From [Empedobacter] haloabium (GTDB taxonomy: Bacteria > Pseudomonadota > Gammaproteobacteria > Burkholderiales > Burkholderiaceae_D), in assembly GCA_008011715.2 (NCBI GenBank), contig CP136508.1, positions 186,001 through 250,000 on the forward strand: DNA of 64,000 bases, read 5' to 3'. Shown one piece after another: positions 8,897-20,364 of this stretch; the stretch's first letter is position 1, and each line of letters starts with the position of its first letter. Below the pieces are notes generated by a model. The model saw only the letters and a program-made list of their open reading frames with translations. It did not search any database and was not told the origin of the DNA. The position numbers and the translations under genes were made by a program.

Positions 8897-9319
8897 ATGG
8901 CATTCGGCGCATTCAACCACCACCGCCAGAAGGAAGCGATGGCCGACATCAACGTCACCCCGATGGTGGACGTGATGCTGGTGCTGCTGGTGATCTTCAT
9001 CCTGTCCGCGCCGATGTTCACCAATGCCGTCAGCCTGGACCTGCCGAAGGCCAAGGCCGCGGCGGTGCAGCAGGGCGCGGCAAACGTCACGGTGGCGATC
9101 GACGCTGGCGGCACCGTCTACTGGAACGAACAGGCGCTGAAGGGCGACGAGCTGGCGCAGCGCCTGGCCGCCGCCGCCCGGCGCGACCCCCAACCCGAAC
9201 TGCAACTGCGCGCCGACCGCGCCACCCGCTATGAAGCGGTGGCCCAGCTGATGGCGGCCGCGCAGGCGCAGGGCCTGACGAAGCTGGTCTTCGTCACCGA
9301 CCCGAAGGAAGCGAAATAA
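8897..9319 (+). CDS. exbD: ExbD/TolR-family biopolymer transport protein
   Basis: The 140-residue protein has a single membrane anchor directly after ADINVTPMVDVMLVLLVIF, the conserved ExbD/TolR segment whose Asp responds to the proton gradient. The rest is a periplasmic domain ending in LTKLVFVTDP. It pairs with the upstream ExbB-like channel. Its stop overlaps the start of the next gene (TAATG), implying translational coupling. Confidence 0.9.
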   Translation: MAFGAFNHHRQKEAMADINVTPMVDVMLVLLVIFILSAPMFTNAVSLDLPKAKAAAVQQGAANVTVAIDAGGTVYWNEQALKGDELAQRLAAAARRDPQPELQLRADRATRYEAVAQLMAAAQAQGLTKLVFVTDPKEAK

Positions 9320-9645
9320 TGGCCAGTGTAACCCTGGACGGCGCGGCGATCCGCGATGAAGCCTCGTTCCACGCCGCCAGCCGCGCGGCGCTGGGACTGC
9401 CCGATTACTATGGCGACACGATGGACTCGTGGGTCGACGCACTCTCCTACCTGCGCGACGACGAAGGCATGACGAAGTTCCGCCTGAAGCCGAACGAGCT
9501 GCTGCAGATCGTCATCGACAACGCGCACGCGATGCGCACGGCCGTGCCCGAACTGCTGGAGGAGATCGAATACTGCGTGGGCGGCATCAACGAACGCTAC
9601 GAAGACTACGGCGAGAAGCCGGCACTGCAGCTGGTGCTGCGCTGA
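9319..9645 (+). CDS. Barstar-family protein
   Basis: The 108-residue protein resembles barstar-type RNase inhibitors: a short first strand (TLDGAAIRDEASFHAA), then LGLPDYYGDTMDSWVDALSYL, matching the usual PDYYG.N.DAL pattern, and a C-terminal strand (ALQLVLR). In classical systems barstar neutralises the secreted RNase barnase. No barnase-like gene is visible in the window, so an inhibitor role is only inferred from the fold. It overlaps exbD by one base and probably shares its transcript. Confidence 0.75.
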   Translation: MASVTLDGAAIRDEASFHAASRAALGLPDYYGDTMDSWVDALSYLRDDEGMTKFRLKPNELLQIVIDNAHAMRTAVPELLEEIEYCVGGINERYEDYGEKPALQLVLR

Positions 9646-9702
9646 CGCGATCATGGATGCCGGCGCCGCTCCCGCCCTGCGGCCGGCCCGGCGGGTGCCG
9701 GC

Positions 9703-10017
9703 TTAACGCGTCCCGGACTGCCGCGGCTGCGTCAGCTCTTCCAGCGGCCGCTTGGACTCAGGCCTGCCCGGCGGGCACATGGTGCCCTGGCATGGGCCAC
9801 CCTTGGGCTTGGGGACCCTGACAAAGTTGCAGTCTTCGCTCTTCAGGTTGCCACAGTGGCCCCGCTTGTTCTGCTTGTCGTGCGGGCGAGCGGTCATGCC
9901 CTCGGCTGGATCTGCCCGGGCCGCCGGCTTGGGGGCGGATTGGTCCTGTGCTGCGACGAGCCCCGCCTGCGAACCCAGCATCAGCAGAAATAACACGCTT
10001 CTTGCGACATTGTTCAT
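9703..10017 (-). CDS. Small secreted hypothetical protein with four Cys
   Basis: A predicted 104-residue protein starts with a plausible signal peptide (ARSVLFLLMLGSQAGLVAAQ). The mature part is basic and Pro-rich, with Cys in HCGNLKSEDC and PCQGTMCPPG. I do not recognise a family. The start at 10017 is chosen because it begins the signal sequence. It lies directly downstream of the membrane protein gene at 10025-10915 on the same strand, probably in one transcript. Confidence 0.5.
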   Translation of the reverse strand: MNNVARSVLFLLMLGSQAGLVAAQDQSAPKPAARADPAEGMTARPHDKQNKRGHCGNLKSEDCNFVRVPKPKGGPCQGTMCPPGRPESKRPLEELTQPRQSGTR

Positions 10018-10024
10018 GATGGCC

Positions 10025-10915
10025 TCACATGACACAGTTGAAGACAAACCTGCCGGGGTGGCGGGCGTTGCGCAACGCACGGCGCAGCGCGCCGGATCGC
10101 ACGTCGATCGCGGCACGGCAAGACTGTTCGATGCCGGTGGGACCCTGTACCTGTTCGGTCTTCCAGAGCACCTTCAGTTCCAGCGTACCTGCCCGCTCCA
10201 GATGCCGGACCACCTGGCCCCAGTTGAGCTGATCGGGATGGCTGGCAAACAGGACTTCGCGATACTGGTGCGTGCCGGCGGCGATCTCGAAGGTCTGCGC
10301 TGTCGCCAACGGATCGGCGGAAAGCCAGGAGCCGCCTTGGCCTGGCACGTGACGCACGAAATACAGCCAGGGCAGCGTGACCGTGTGGGTACCGGCCGTC
10401 AATCGCAGCACCGCGCCACGCACCGCCGCGGGATGGGCTTCGTTGAAACGGGAAGTGGCGACCACATCCACAGGGACCGTCACGGCCACCGCGGCCGCTG
10501 CCTGCAGGCGCGGGTCGCCTGGTGGTTCCATGCTGCGGATATCGAACAGTGCGAGTTTGCCGATATTGATGTCGGCCGCCACGCGCCGCTCCAGCGACCC
10601 TACGCTTGCCGGCAATGTGAACCAGACGAGGGCAAAAATCGCGCTGGCCCCGGCGGCCCGGACAGTCCAGCCGGGCACCCTGCCTTCGAATTCAAGCAGG
10701 CCAGCCAGCGATGCCATTAGCACGGCAAAGGCCAGCGCCATCAGCGCCTTCAGGTAGGTCTGGGAGTTGGCCGACAGCACGGGATCGGTCCAGCATAGCC
10801 ACAGCAGGATAGCGACCACGACGGTGGACAGAACGAGCCGGACGACGCGTTCGGCATGATCGAGAATCGTGCCGAAGTTGCCCGGGCGGCGGCGATGCGG
10901 GTGCCTGAGTGCCAT
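10025..10915 (-). CDS. Membrane protein of unknown function
   Basis: The protein of about 296 residues has three hydrophobic segments in its first 120 residues (VVRLVLSTVVVAILLWLCW, then ALMALAFAVLMASLAGLL, then SAIFALVWFTLPASV). A soluble, probably periplasmic, C-terminal part of about 170 residues contains a GTHTVTLPW.YF stretch. I do not recognise the family. The ATG at 10915 has GAGG just upstream; an in-frame ATG at 10990 without a clear ribosome site is the alternative. It lies downstream of map on the same strand with a gap of about 135 bases. Confidence 0.55.
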   Translation of the reverse strand: MALRHPHRRRPGNFGTILDHAERVVRLVLSTVVVAILLWLCWTDPVLSANSQTYLKALMALAFAVLMASLAGLLEFEGRVPGWTVRAAGASAIFALVWFTLPASVGSLERRVAADINIGKLALFDIRSMEPPGDPRLQAAAAVAVTVPVDVVATSRFNEAHPAAVRGAVLRLTAGTHTVTLPWLYFVRHVPGQGGSWLSADPLATAQTFEIAAGTHQYREVLFASHPDQLNWGQVVRHLERAGTLELKVLWKTEQVQGPTGIEQSCRAAIDVRSGALRRALRNARHPGRFVFNCVM

Positions 10916-11050
10916 AGGTCCTCGCAGAGGAAAGGTGCAAGCGGGCGCGGCAGGGAGAACAGGGACATGCGATTTCTCTGCAACCGACATCGCAGGTTAG
11001 CACTACAGACATTGAAAGAAAACCTGGACAATGACAACGCGGTCCTGGCC

Positions 11051-11839
11051 TCAGATCTTCTCGCCCGGCCCCAAGGTCAGCACATCGAATCCCGTTTCCG
11101 TCACCGTCACCATATGCTCCCACTGCGCGGACAGCGATCGGTCCGCCGTCACGACCGTCCAGCCGTCCGGCAGCGCTCGGGTCTGGTGCTTGCCGGCGTT
11201 GATCATCGGCTCGATCGTGAAGATCATCCCCGGTTGCAGCACCATGCCGGTGCCGGGGCGGCCGTAGTGCAGCACCTGCACGCTTTCGTGGTAGACCATG
11301 CCGATGCCGTGGCCGCAGTAGTCGCGCACCACGGAGAAGCCGGCGTTCTCGGCCACCGTCTGGATCGCATGGCCGACGTCGCCCAGGGTGGCGCCCGGCT
11401 TCACGGCGCGGATGCCGGCCCACATGGCGTCGTAGGTGACGTCGCACAGCTTGCGCGCGGCTTTCGACGGGTTGCCGACGTAGTACATGCGGCTGGTGTC
11501 GCCGAACCAGCCATCCTTGATGACGGCCACGTCGATGTTGATGATGTCGCCGTCCTTCAGGATCTTCTTCGGCGACGGAATGCCGTGGCAGACGACCTCG
11601 TTGACGGACGTGCACAGCGTCTTGGTGAAGCCGGCGTAGCCGACGTTGGCCGGGATGACCTTCAGTTCCTTGACGATGTAGTCATGGCACAGCTGGTCCA
11701 GGTACTCGGTCGATACGCCTGGTTTCACGTACGGGCCGATCATCGTCAGCACGTCGGCGGCCAGCTGGCCGGCGGCGCGCGACAGCTCGACCTGTTCCGG
11801 CGACTTGATCAAGATTTCGTTGCTGTTTTTCTTACGCAT
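11051..11839 (-). CDS. map: Type I methionine aminopeptidase
   Basis: The 262-residue enzyme removes the initiator methionine from nascent proteins. The dinuclear metal ligands sit in the usual order: IDVAVIKDGWFGDTSRM (two Asp), CGHGIG (His), FTIEPM (Glu) and QWEHMVTV (Glu). The N-terminal IKSPEQVELSRAAGQLAA is typical. The ParD-like gene overlaps its start by 8 bases, so the two are transcribed together. This map appears complete; whether it is the only copy cannot be told here. Confidence 0.94.
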   Translation of the reverse strand: MRKKNSNEILIKSPEQVELSRAAGQLAADVLTMIGPYVKPGVSTEYLDQLCHDYIVKELKVIPANVGYAGFTKTLCTSVNEVVCHGIPSPKKILKDGDIINIDVAVIKDGWFGDTSRMYYVGNPSKAARKLCDVTYDAMWAGIRAVKPGATLGDVGHAIQTVAENAGFSVVRDYCGHGIGMVYHESVQVLHYGRPGTGMVLQPGMIFTIEPMINAGKHQTRALPDGWTVVTADRSLSAQWEHMVTVTETGFDVLTLGPGEKI

Positions 11840-12062
11840 TGAGCGCCTCCCGGTCCAGTGGCGCCAGCCGCAGCGGTCCGCCGCCCGTGTCGCCGCGCAG
11901 CAGCAGTTGGCACAGCTCGCTGTAATTCAGGTCGGGATTGGTTTCGGCCAGGAGGCCGATGCGCAGCCAGTGCTCGGCCTGCGCGTTGATCGAGCGGCTC
12001 AGGGCGCCGCTGGCGATGCGCAGGTTCTCATGCATCTGGTCGGAGATCTTGACGATGCCCAT
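11832..12062 (-). CDS. ParD-like antitoxin-family protein
   Basis: The 76-residue protein opens with GIVKISDQMHENLRIASGALS, a ribbon-helix-helix-like start found in the ParD-like family, followed by SINAQAEHWLRIGLLAE. Such proteins bind DNA as dimers. No ParE-type toxin is visible; instead the gene overlaps map by 8 bases. The start at 12062 is the first ATG giving a normal family length. A symmetrical site lies 13-38 bases upstream and is a candidate autoregulatory operator. Confidence 0.72.
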   Translation of the reverse strand: MGIVKISDQMHENLRIASGALSRSINAQAEHWLRIGLLAETNPDLNYSELCQLLLRGDTGGGPLRLAPLDREALNA

Positions 12063-12074
12063 GGTGGTGCCTTT

Positions 12075-12100
12075 ATACGGTTTATATACGAACCGTATAT
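12075..12100. promoter_or_regulatory. Candidate operator of the ParD-like gene and map
   Basis: Two interlaced inverted repeats occur: ATACGGTT...AACCGTAT with an 8-base spacer, and ATATACG-AAC-CGTATAT with a 3-base spacer. The site lies just upstream of the start of the ribbon-helix-helix protein, where autorepression usually acts. No binding data exist, so the role is inferred. Confidence 0.5.
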
Positions 12101-12163
12101 TAGCATACCCGCAGGAATCGGGGACAGCCTCCCAATGGGACGCAAGTTGCTCGGTGAAATCGA

Positions 12164-12350
12164 AGGCTGTCCCTAATGCCGCCAAGTTAAGGAAAATTAT
12201 CAGCCAGCCGCGGACGTCTTTGCGCCCAAAAGCGGAGAGCCGGGGTCGGCCCCGGCGGGTCTGACCCCGGTTTTGGGTCTGGGGTTGAGGGATATGCCTG
12301 CGGCCCAGCGAGTCTTGCATCCTTAACTTAGCGGCATTAGAGGCTGTCCC
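12164..12350. repeat. Imperfect inverted repeat element of about 190 bases
   Basis: The stretch CCCTAATGCCGCCAAGTTAAGGA near 12171 returns in inverted form as TCCTTAACTTAGCGGCATTAG at 12320-12340, with AGGCTGTCCC present at both outer edges. Between them lies a GGGGTC...GACCCC palindrome (12242-12268). The layout resembles a small non-coding mobile or REP-type element. It sits in the 324-base gap between the ParD-like and VOC genes, which otherwise holds no gene. Confidence 0.55.
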
Positions 12351-12386
12351 CCGAATCTGCCGAATTTGCGATCACTGCTTGCACGC

Positions 12387-12752
12387 TCAGCGTACCTGCT
12401 TCGGATCGAAATGCGGGTTCTGGATCAGTCCCAGCACATTGCCGAACGGATCGGCCAGCTCGGCGGTGCGGATGCCTTCGCCCACGTCCTGCACGGCGGA
12501 GTGAACGCTTGCACCCAGCGCGACGATACGCGCGACTTCGGCCTCGACGTCATCCACGCCCCAGTACACCTGGGTGCCGGCCGTGCCGGGCGTGCCGTCC
12601 GGGATCAGGCCCAGCTCGAAGCCGCCGATACTGAAGCCGACGTAGAACGGCTGGTCGAAATACGGCTCCGCGCCGAATACCTGGGCATACCACGCTTTGG
12701 CGGCGGCCAGGTCGGGGGCGGGGTAAATGGCGGTACGCAGTCCTTTGATCAT
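12387..12752 (-). CDS. VOC (glyoxalase/bleomycin resistance) family protein
   Basis: The 121-residue protein has the two beta-alpha-beta-beta-beta halves of the vicinal oxygen chelate fold: IYPAPDLAAAKAWYAQVFG with GFSIGGFELGLIP, and VYWGVDDVEAEVARIVALGA with ADPFGNVLGLIQNP. Members bind metals and act in isomerisation, ring cleavage or drug resistance; the substrate is unknown. It follows the AraC regulator gene on the same strand with 70 bases between, so the regulator may control it. Confidence 0.82.
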   Translation of the reverse strand: MIKGLRTAIYPAPDLAAAKAWYAQVFGAEPYFDQPFYVGFSIGGFELGLIPDGTPGTAGTQVYWGVDDVEAEVARIVALGASVHSAVQDVGEGIRTAELADPFGNVLGLIQNPHFDPKQVR

Positions 12753-12822
12753 GGGGAGTCTCCTGTTGTCGATGGCGCCATCTTGCCATGATGGCAGCAG
12801 GGGCGATTGGAAAAATGGAAGA

Positions 12823-16272
<3,450 letters not shown>

Positions 16273-16274
16273 CG

Positions 16275-16883
16275 ATGGCGACGACGACTTTGATGACGCT
16301 GGCCCGCAATGCCGTGCTGGTGGCCGCGCTGGCCGCCGGCGTGTCGGCCTGCGGCTTCCATTTGCGCGGTTCCGGCGGCAACTACACGCTGCCGTTCCGC
16401 ACCATGTACGTCGGCCTGCCGGAGTCGTCGCCGCTGGCGATCGACCTGAAACGCAATATCCGCGTCAACGGCAACACGGTGATCGTCAACGATCCGAAGG
16501 CGGCCGATGGCGTTATCGAGGTCATCACCGATCCGGAAAAGACCCGGTCGAAGACGATCCTGTCGCTGAACAGCGCGGGCCGCGTGGGCGAGTACCTGCT
16601 GAGCTATAACATCGTGTTCCGGGTCAAGGACGGCAAGGGCGCCGAGCTGCTGGGCCCCACCCAGATCACCCTGTCGCGCCCGATCACGTTCAACGAAACG
16701 CAGCTGCTGGCGAAGGAGCAGGAAGAAGCGCTGCTGTACCGCGACATGCAGTCCGACCTGGTGCAGCAGATGATGCGCCGCATGGCGGCCATCAAGCCGG
16801 GCACGCCGACGCCGGGCAGTTCCGTGCCAGGTCCCGGCAGCATCCTGACGATGCCGGCGACCGAGCCGGCCCCGCAGCAGTAA
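16275..16883 (+). CDS. lptE: LPS assembly lipoprotein LptE
   Basis: The 202-residue lipoprotein plugs the LptD barrel in the outer membrane and is needed for LPS insertion. The signal ends in VSACGFHLRG, the hallmark of LptE/RlpB. The core includes TMYVGLPESSPLAIDLKRNI and YNIVFRVKDGKG. The Pro-rich C-terminal tail of about 30 residues is common in betaproteobacteria. Its position right after leuS and before holA is the expected one. The ATG at 16275 is preferred over the GTG at 16269, which overlaps the leuS stop. Confidence 0.92.
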   Translation: MATTTLMTLARNAVLVAALAAGVSACGFHLRGSGGNYTLPFRTMYVGLPESSPLAIDLKRNIRVNGNTVIVNDPKAADGVIEVITDPEKTRSKTILSLNSAGRVGEYLLSYNIVFRVKDGKGAELLGPTQITLSRPITFNETQLLAKEQEEALLYRDMQSDLVQQMMRRMAAIKPGTPTPGSSVPGPGSILTMPATEPAPQQ

Positions 16884-16891
16884 AGGGCACC

Positions 16892-17908
16892 ATGCAACTG
16901 CGCCCTGATGCGCTGGACGGCCACCTGGCCAAACCCCTGGCGCCGCTGTACGTGATCACCAGCGACGAGCACCTGCTCGCGCTGGAAGCGGCCGACAAGA
17001 TCCGCCGCGCCGCGCGCGCCCAGGGTTACTCCGAGCGCGACGTGCTGACGGTCGAGCGCAGCTTCAAGTGGGGCGAGCTGCTGGCTGCCAACCAGGCGCT
17101 GTCCCTGTTCGGCGACAAGAAGCTGATCGAGCTGCGCATCCCGACCGGCAAGCCCGGCAAGGACGGCGGCGCGGCGCTGCAGGCCTACGCCAAGGACCTC
17201 AGCCCGGACAACCTCACCTTGATCACGCTGCCCAAGCTGGACTGGCAGACGGCCAAGGCGGCCTGGGTGACGGCGCTGCAGCAGGCGGCCGTGTATATCG
17301 AGATTCCCAACGTCGAGCGCGCGCAGCTGCCCAACTGGATCTCGCAGCGCCTGGCGCTGCAGAACCAGAGCGCGGACCGGCAAAGCCTGGACTTCATCGC
17401 CGACCGCGTCGAAGGCAACCTGCTGGCGGCGCACCAGGAAATCCAGAAACTGGGCCTGCTGCACGAGCCGGGCAAGCTGACCTACGAGCAGGTGCACGAC
17501 GCCGTGCTGAACGTGGCGCGCTACGACGTGTTCAAGCTGTCCGAAGCGATGCTGGCAGGCGATCCGGCCCGGCTGGTGCGCATGCTGGAAGGGCTGAAGG
17601 GCGAGGGCGAGGCGCTGCCGCTGGTGCTTTGGGCGGTGTCGGAGGAAATCCGCACGCTGCTAAAATTGAAGGCAGGGATGGCGCAGGGCCGGCCGCTGGG
17701 CGCCCTGCTGAAGGAATACCGCATCTGGGGGCCGCGCGAGCGCATGATGGAGCCGGCGCTGCGGCGCGTGTCGCTGGCCACGCTGGAAGGCGCGCTGCGC
17801 GAGGCCGCCCAGGTCGACAAGATGGTCAAGGGGTTGCGCGGCAAGACGTTCGCCGGCGACCAGTGGGACGCCATGCTGCAACTGGCGCTGAAGGTGGCAA
17901 AAGCTTAG
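16892..17908 (+). CDS. holA: DNA polymerase III subunit delta
   Basis: The 338-residue protein is the clamp-loader delta subunit that opens the beta clamp. Family features are [20 protein letters not shown] at the N-terminus, [12 protein letters not shown], then [15 protein letters not shown] and a helical C-terminus with [13 protein letters not shown]. Length is normal. It lies between lptE and proA with short gaps, in the usual order. Confidence 0.95.
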   Translation: MQLRPDALDGHLAKPLAPLYVITSDEHLLALEAADKIRRAARAQGYSERDVLTVERSFKWGELLAANQALSLFGDKKLIELRIPTGKPGKDGGAALQAYAKDLSPDNLTLITLPKLDWQTAKAAWVTALQQAAVYIEIPNVERAQLPNWISQRLALQNQSADRQSLDFIADRVEGNLLAAHQEIQKLGLLHEPGKLTYEQVHDAVLNVARYDVFKLSEAMLAGDPARLVRMLEGLKGEGEALPLVLWAVSEEIRTLLKLKAGMAQGRPLGALLKEYRIWGPRERMMEPALRRVSLATLEGALREAAQVDKMVKGLRGKTFAGDQWDAMLQLALKVAKA

Positions 17909-17910
17909 TG

Positions 17911-19200
17911 ATGGATACAGTGATGGATACCGCGATTTCGGACTACATGGAACAACTGGGCCGGCGCGCCCGCGCCGCCTCGCGCGCGATGGCCCGGGCC
18001 GACACGGCCACGCGCAACCGCGCCCTGGCCTTGATCGCCGCCGCGATCGAACGCGAGGCGCCGGCGCTGCGCGCGGCCAACGCGCAGGATATGGAAGCGG
18101 CACGCGCCAATGGCCTGGCGCCGGCGATGCTGGACCGCCTGGCGCTGTCCGACAAGGCGATTGCCACGATGGTCGAGGGTCTGCGCCAGATCGTCGCACT
18201 GCCCGACCCGGTGGGCGAGATCTCGAACCTGAAGGTGCGCCCGACCGGCATCCAGGTCGGCCAGATGCGCGTGCCGCTGGGCGTGATCGGCATCATCTAT
18301 GAAGCGCGCCCGAACGTGACGGTGGACGCGGCCGGCCTGTGCATCAAGAGCGGCAACGCGACGATCCTGCGCGGCGGCTCGGAAGCGATCCACTGCAATC
18401 GCGCGCTGGCGCGCATCGTCAAGGCTGGGCTGGAAGAAGCTGGCTTGCCGGCCGATGGCGTGCAGGTGGTCGACACAACCGACCGTGCCGCCGTGGGCGC
18501 CTTGATCACGATGCCGCAATACGTGGACGTGATCGTGCCGCGCGGCGGCAAGGGCCTGATCGCGCGCCTGATGGCCGAAGCCACGGTACCGATGATCAAG
18601 CACCTCGATGGCATCTGCCACGTCTATATCGACGCCAAGGCCGACCTGCAAAAGGCCCTGGACATCGGCTTCAACGCCAAGTGCCACCGCTACGGCACCT
18701 GCAACACGATGGAGACGCTGCTGGTCGAGCGCAGCATCGCGCCGACGGTGCTGCCGCAACTGGCGCAGCGCTACCTGGCCGAGTCGGTCGAGCTGCGCGC
18801 GGATGCCGAGAGCCACGCGATCCTGGCCGGCGCCGGCTACCCGCACCTGGCCCAGGCCACCGAAGAGGACTGGGCCACCGAGTACCTCGCGCCGATCCTG
18901 GCGGTGAAGATCGTCGATGGCATCGACGCGGCGATGGACCACATCAACACCTGGTCGTCGAAGCACACCGAGGCCATCGTCACGGAGGACTACAGCGCGG
19001 CGATGCGCTTCCTGCGCGAAGTCGATTCCGCCTCCGTGATGGTGAACGCGTCGACGCGTTTCGCCGACGGCTTCGAGTACGGCCTGGGCGCCGAGATCGG
19101 CATCTCGAACGACAAGCTGCACGCGCGCGGCCCGGTGGGCCTGGAAGGCCTGACATCGCTGAAGTACGTCGTGTTCGGTCACGGCGAAACTCGTCAATAA
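17911..19200 (+). CDS. proA: Gamma-glutamyl phosphate reductase
   Basis: The 429-residue NADPH-dependent enzyme reduces gamma-glutamyl phosphate to glutamate semialdehyde in proline synthesis. The catalytic Cys is near residue 264 in [14 protein letters not shown]. Other aldehyde-dehydrogenase-type blocks are [28 protein letters not shown] and [20 protein letters not shown]. The start at 17911 lies 2 bases after the holA stop; a second in-frame ATG at 17923 is possible. Confidence 0.95.
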   Translation: MDTVMDTAISDYMEQLGRRARAASRAMARADTATRNRALALIAAAIEREAPALRAANAQDMEAARANGLAPAMLDRLALSDKAIATMVEGLRQIVALPDPVGEISNLKVRPTGIQVGQMRVPLGVIGIIYEARPNVTVDAAGLCIKSGNATILRGGSEAIHCNRALARIVKAGLEEAGLPADGVQVVDTTDRAAVGALITMPQYVDVIVPRGGKGLIARLMAEATVPMIKHLDGICHVYIDAKADLQKALDIGFNAKCHRYGTCNTMETLLVERSIAPTVLPQLAQRYLAESVELRADAESHAILAGAGYPHLAQATEEDWATEYLAPILAVKIVDGIDAAMDHINTWSSKHTEAIVTEDYSAAMRFLREVDSASVMVNASTRFADGFEYGLGAEIGISNDKLHARGPVGLEGLTSLKYVVFGHGETRQ

Positions 19201-19209
19201 AGGAACCCC

Positions 19210-19638
19210 ATGCTCTGGATCAAAGCGCTGCACATCGTCTTCGTCACATCGTGGTTCGCCGGCCTGTTCTACCTGCCGCGCATTTTTGTGAACCTGGCCA
19301 TGGAAACGCCGGGATCGACGACGGAACGGCTGCTGCTGATGGCGCGCAAGCTGTACCGCTTCACGACGATGCTGGCCGTGCCGGCCGTCGTGTTCGGCCT
19401 GATCCTGGCGTGGATGCAGTACAGCGGTCCGGAAGGGATGAAGCTGCCGGGCTGGCTGCATGCGAAGCTGCTGTTCGTCGTGCTGGTGCTGGGTTATCAC
19501 CACGCCTGCGGCTCGCTGCTGAAGAAATTCGAGCGCGGCGCCAACCGGCGCGGCCACGTGTTCTACCGGTATTTCAACGAGGTGCCCGTGCTGCTGCTGC
19601 TGGTGATCGTCATCCTCGTCGTCGTCAAGCCGTTCTGA
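19210..19638 (+). CDS. hemJ: HemJ-type protoporphyrinogen oxidase (CopD family)
   Basis: The 142-residue membrane protein has four hydrophobic segments and the family signatures WIKALHIVFVTSWFAGLFYLP, WLHAKLLFVVLVLGYHHACG and FNEVPVLLLLVIVILVVVKPF. HemJ oxidises protoporphyrinogen IX to protoporphyrin IX in haem synthesis and uses conserved His and Lys residues, here His in ALHIV and Lys in HAKLL. It follows proA by 9 bases on the same strand. Confidence 0.87.
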   Translation: MLWIKALHIVFVTSWFAGLFYLPRIFVNLAMETPGSTTERLLLMARKLYRFTTMLAVPAVVFGLILAWMQYSGPEGMKLPGWLHAKLLFVVLVLGYHHACGSLLKKFERGANRRGHVFYRYFNEVPVLLLLVIVILVVVKPF

Positions 19639-19648
19639 CGGGAGCGCC

Positions 19649-20251
19649 ATGAGCAAGAGCTGCCAGTACTATTTCGCACCGCATTCGCCCTGGGCCTACC
19701 TGGGTCATGAACGTTTCGTCGCGCTGTGCCGCCGGCATGGCGTGGCGATCGACTTGCGTCCGCTCGACCTGGGCAAGGTGTTCGCCACCTCGGGTGGCCT
19801 GCCGCTGGCCAAGCGCGCCCCGCAACGCCAGGCCTACCGCCTGACGGAACTGACGCGCTGGTCGGCTTACCTGGGCGTGCCGTTGAACCCGCAGCCGACG
19901 TACTTTCCGGTGTCGCCGGACGCGGCGGCGAAACTGATCGTCGCCGCCCGGCTGGGCCATGGCGTCGAGCAGGCGCTGGCACTGGCCGGCGCGATCATGC
20001 GCGGCCTGTGGGCCGAGGACCGCAATATCGGCGACGACGCCACCTTGATCGCCATCGCCAACGACGGCGGCTTCGATGGCGCGCAGCTGCTGAAGTCGTC
20101 GCAGACGGCCAGCGTGCAGGCCGAGTACGACCGCAACACCGATGAGGGCATGGCCGCCAGCGTATTCGGCTCGCCCTGGTACGTGTACGAGGGTGAAAGC
20201 TTCTGGGGCCAGGACCGGCTGGACTTCCTCGAGCGGACGATGGCTCGCTAA
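19649..20251 (+). CDS. DsbA-fold 2-hydroxychromene-2-carboxylate isomerase family protein
   Basis: The 200-residue protein starts with YYFAPHSPWAYLGHERFVALC, the thioredoxin-like opening of the HCCA isomerase/kappa-GST group, where a Ser replaces the redox Cys. FGSPWYVYEGESFWGQDRLDFLE at the end is the family's cis-Pro and glutathione-site block. Known members isomerise 2-hydroxychromene-2-carboxylate in naphthalene breakdown, but many have unknown substrates. No aromatic degradation genes are nearby, so the actual reaction is open. Confidence 0.82.
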   Translation: MSKSCQYYFAPHSPWAYLGHERFVALCRRHGVAIDLRPLDLGKVFATSGGLPLAKRAPQRQAYRLTELTRWSAYLGVPLNPQPTYFPVSPDAAAKLIVAARLGHGVEQALALAGAIMRGLWAEDRNIGDDATLIAIANDGGFDGAQLLKSSQTASVQAEYDRNTDEGMAASVFGSPWYVYEGESFWGQDRLDFLERTMAR

Positions 20252-20254
20252 ACA

Positions 20255-20334
20255 TTGCTCGGAAAATGGGGACAGACCCCATTTTCTAAGCAACATTGCC
20301 GGAAAAATGGGGTCTGTCCCCATTTTAGGTGCAA
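20255..20334. repeat. Pair of GGGGACAG-type palindromes in opposite orientation
   Basis: Two adjacent palindromes, TTGCT..GAAAATGGGGACAGACCCCATTTTC..AGCAA in outline and its mirror version with GGGGTCTGTCCCC, fill the gap before the methyltransferase gene. Both match the 6129-6167 element in core and flanking A/T runs. Confidence 0.75.
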
Positions 20335-20364
20335 CATTTTTCACAACGGATAAAGGGTACCCCC

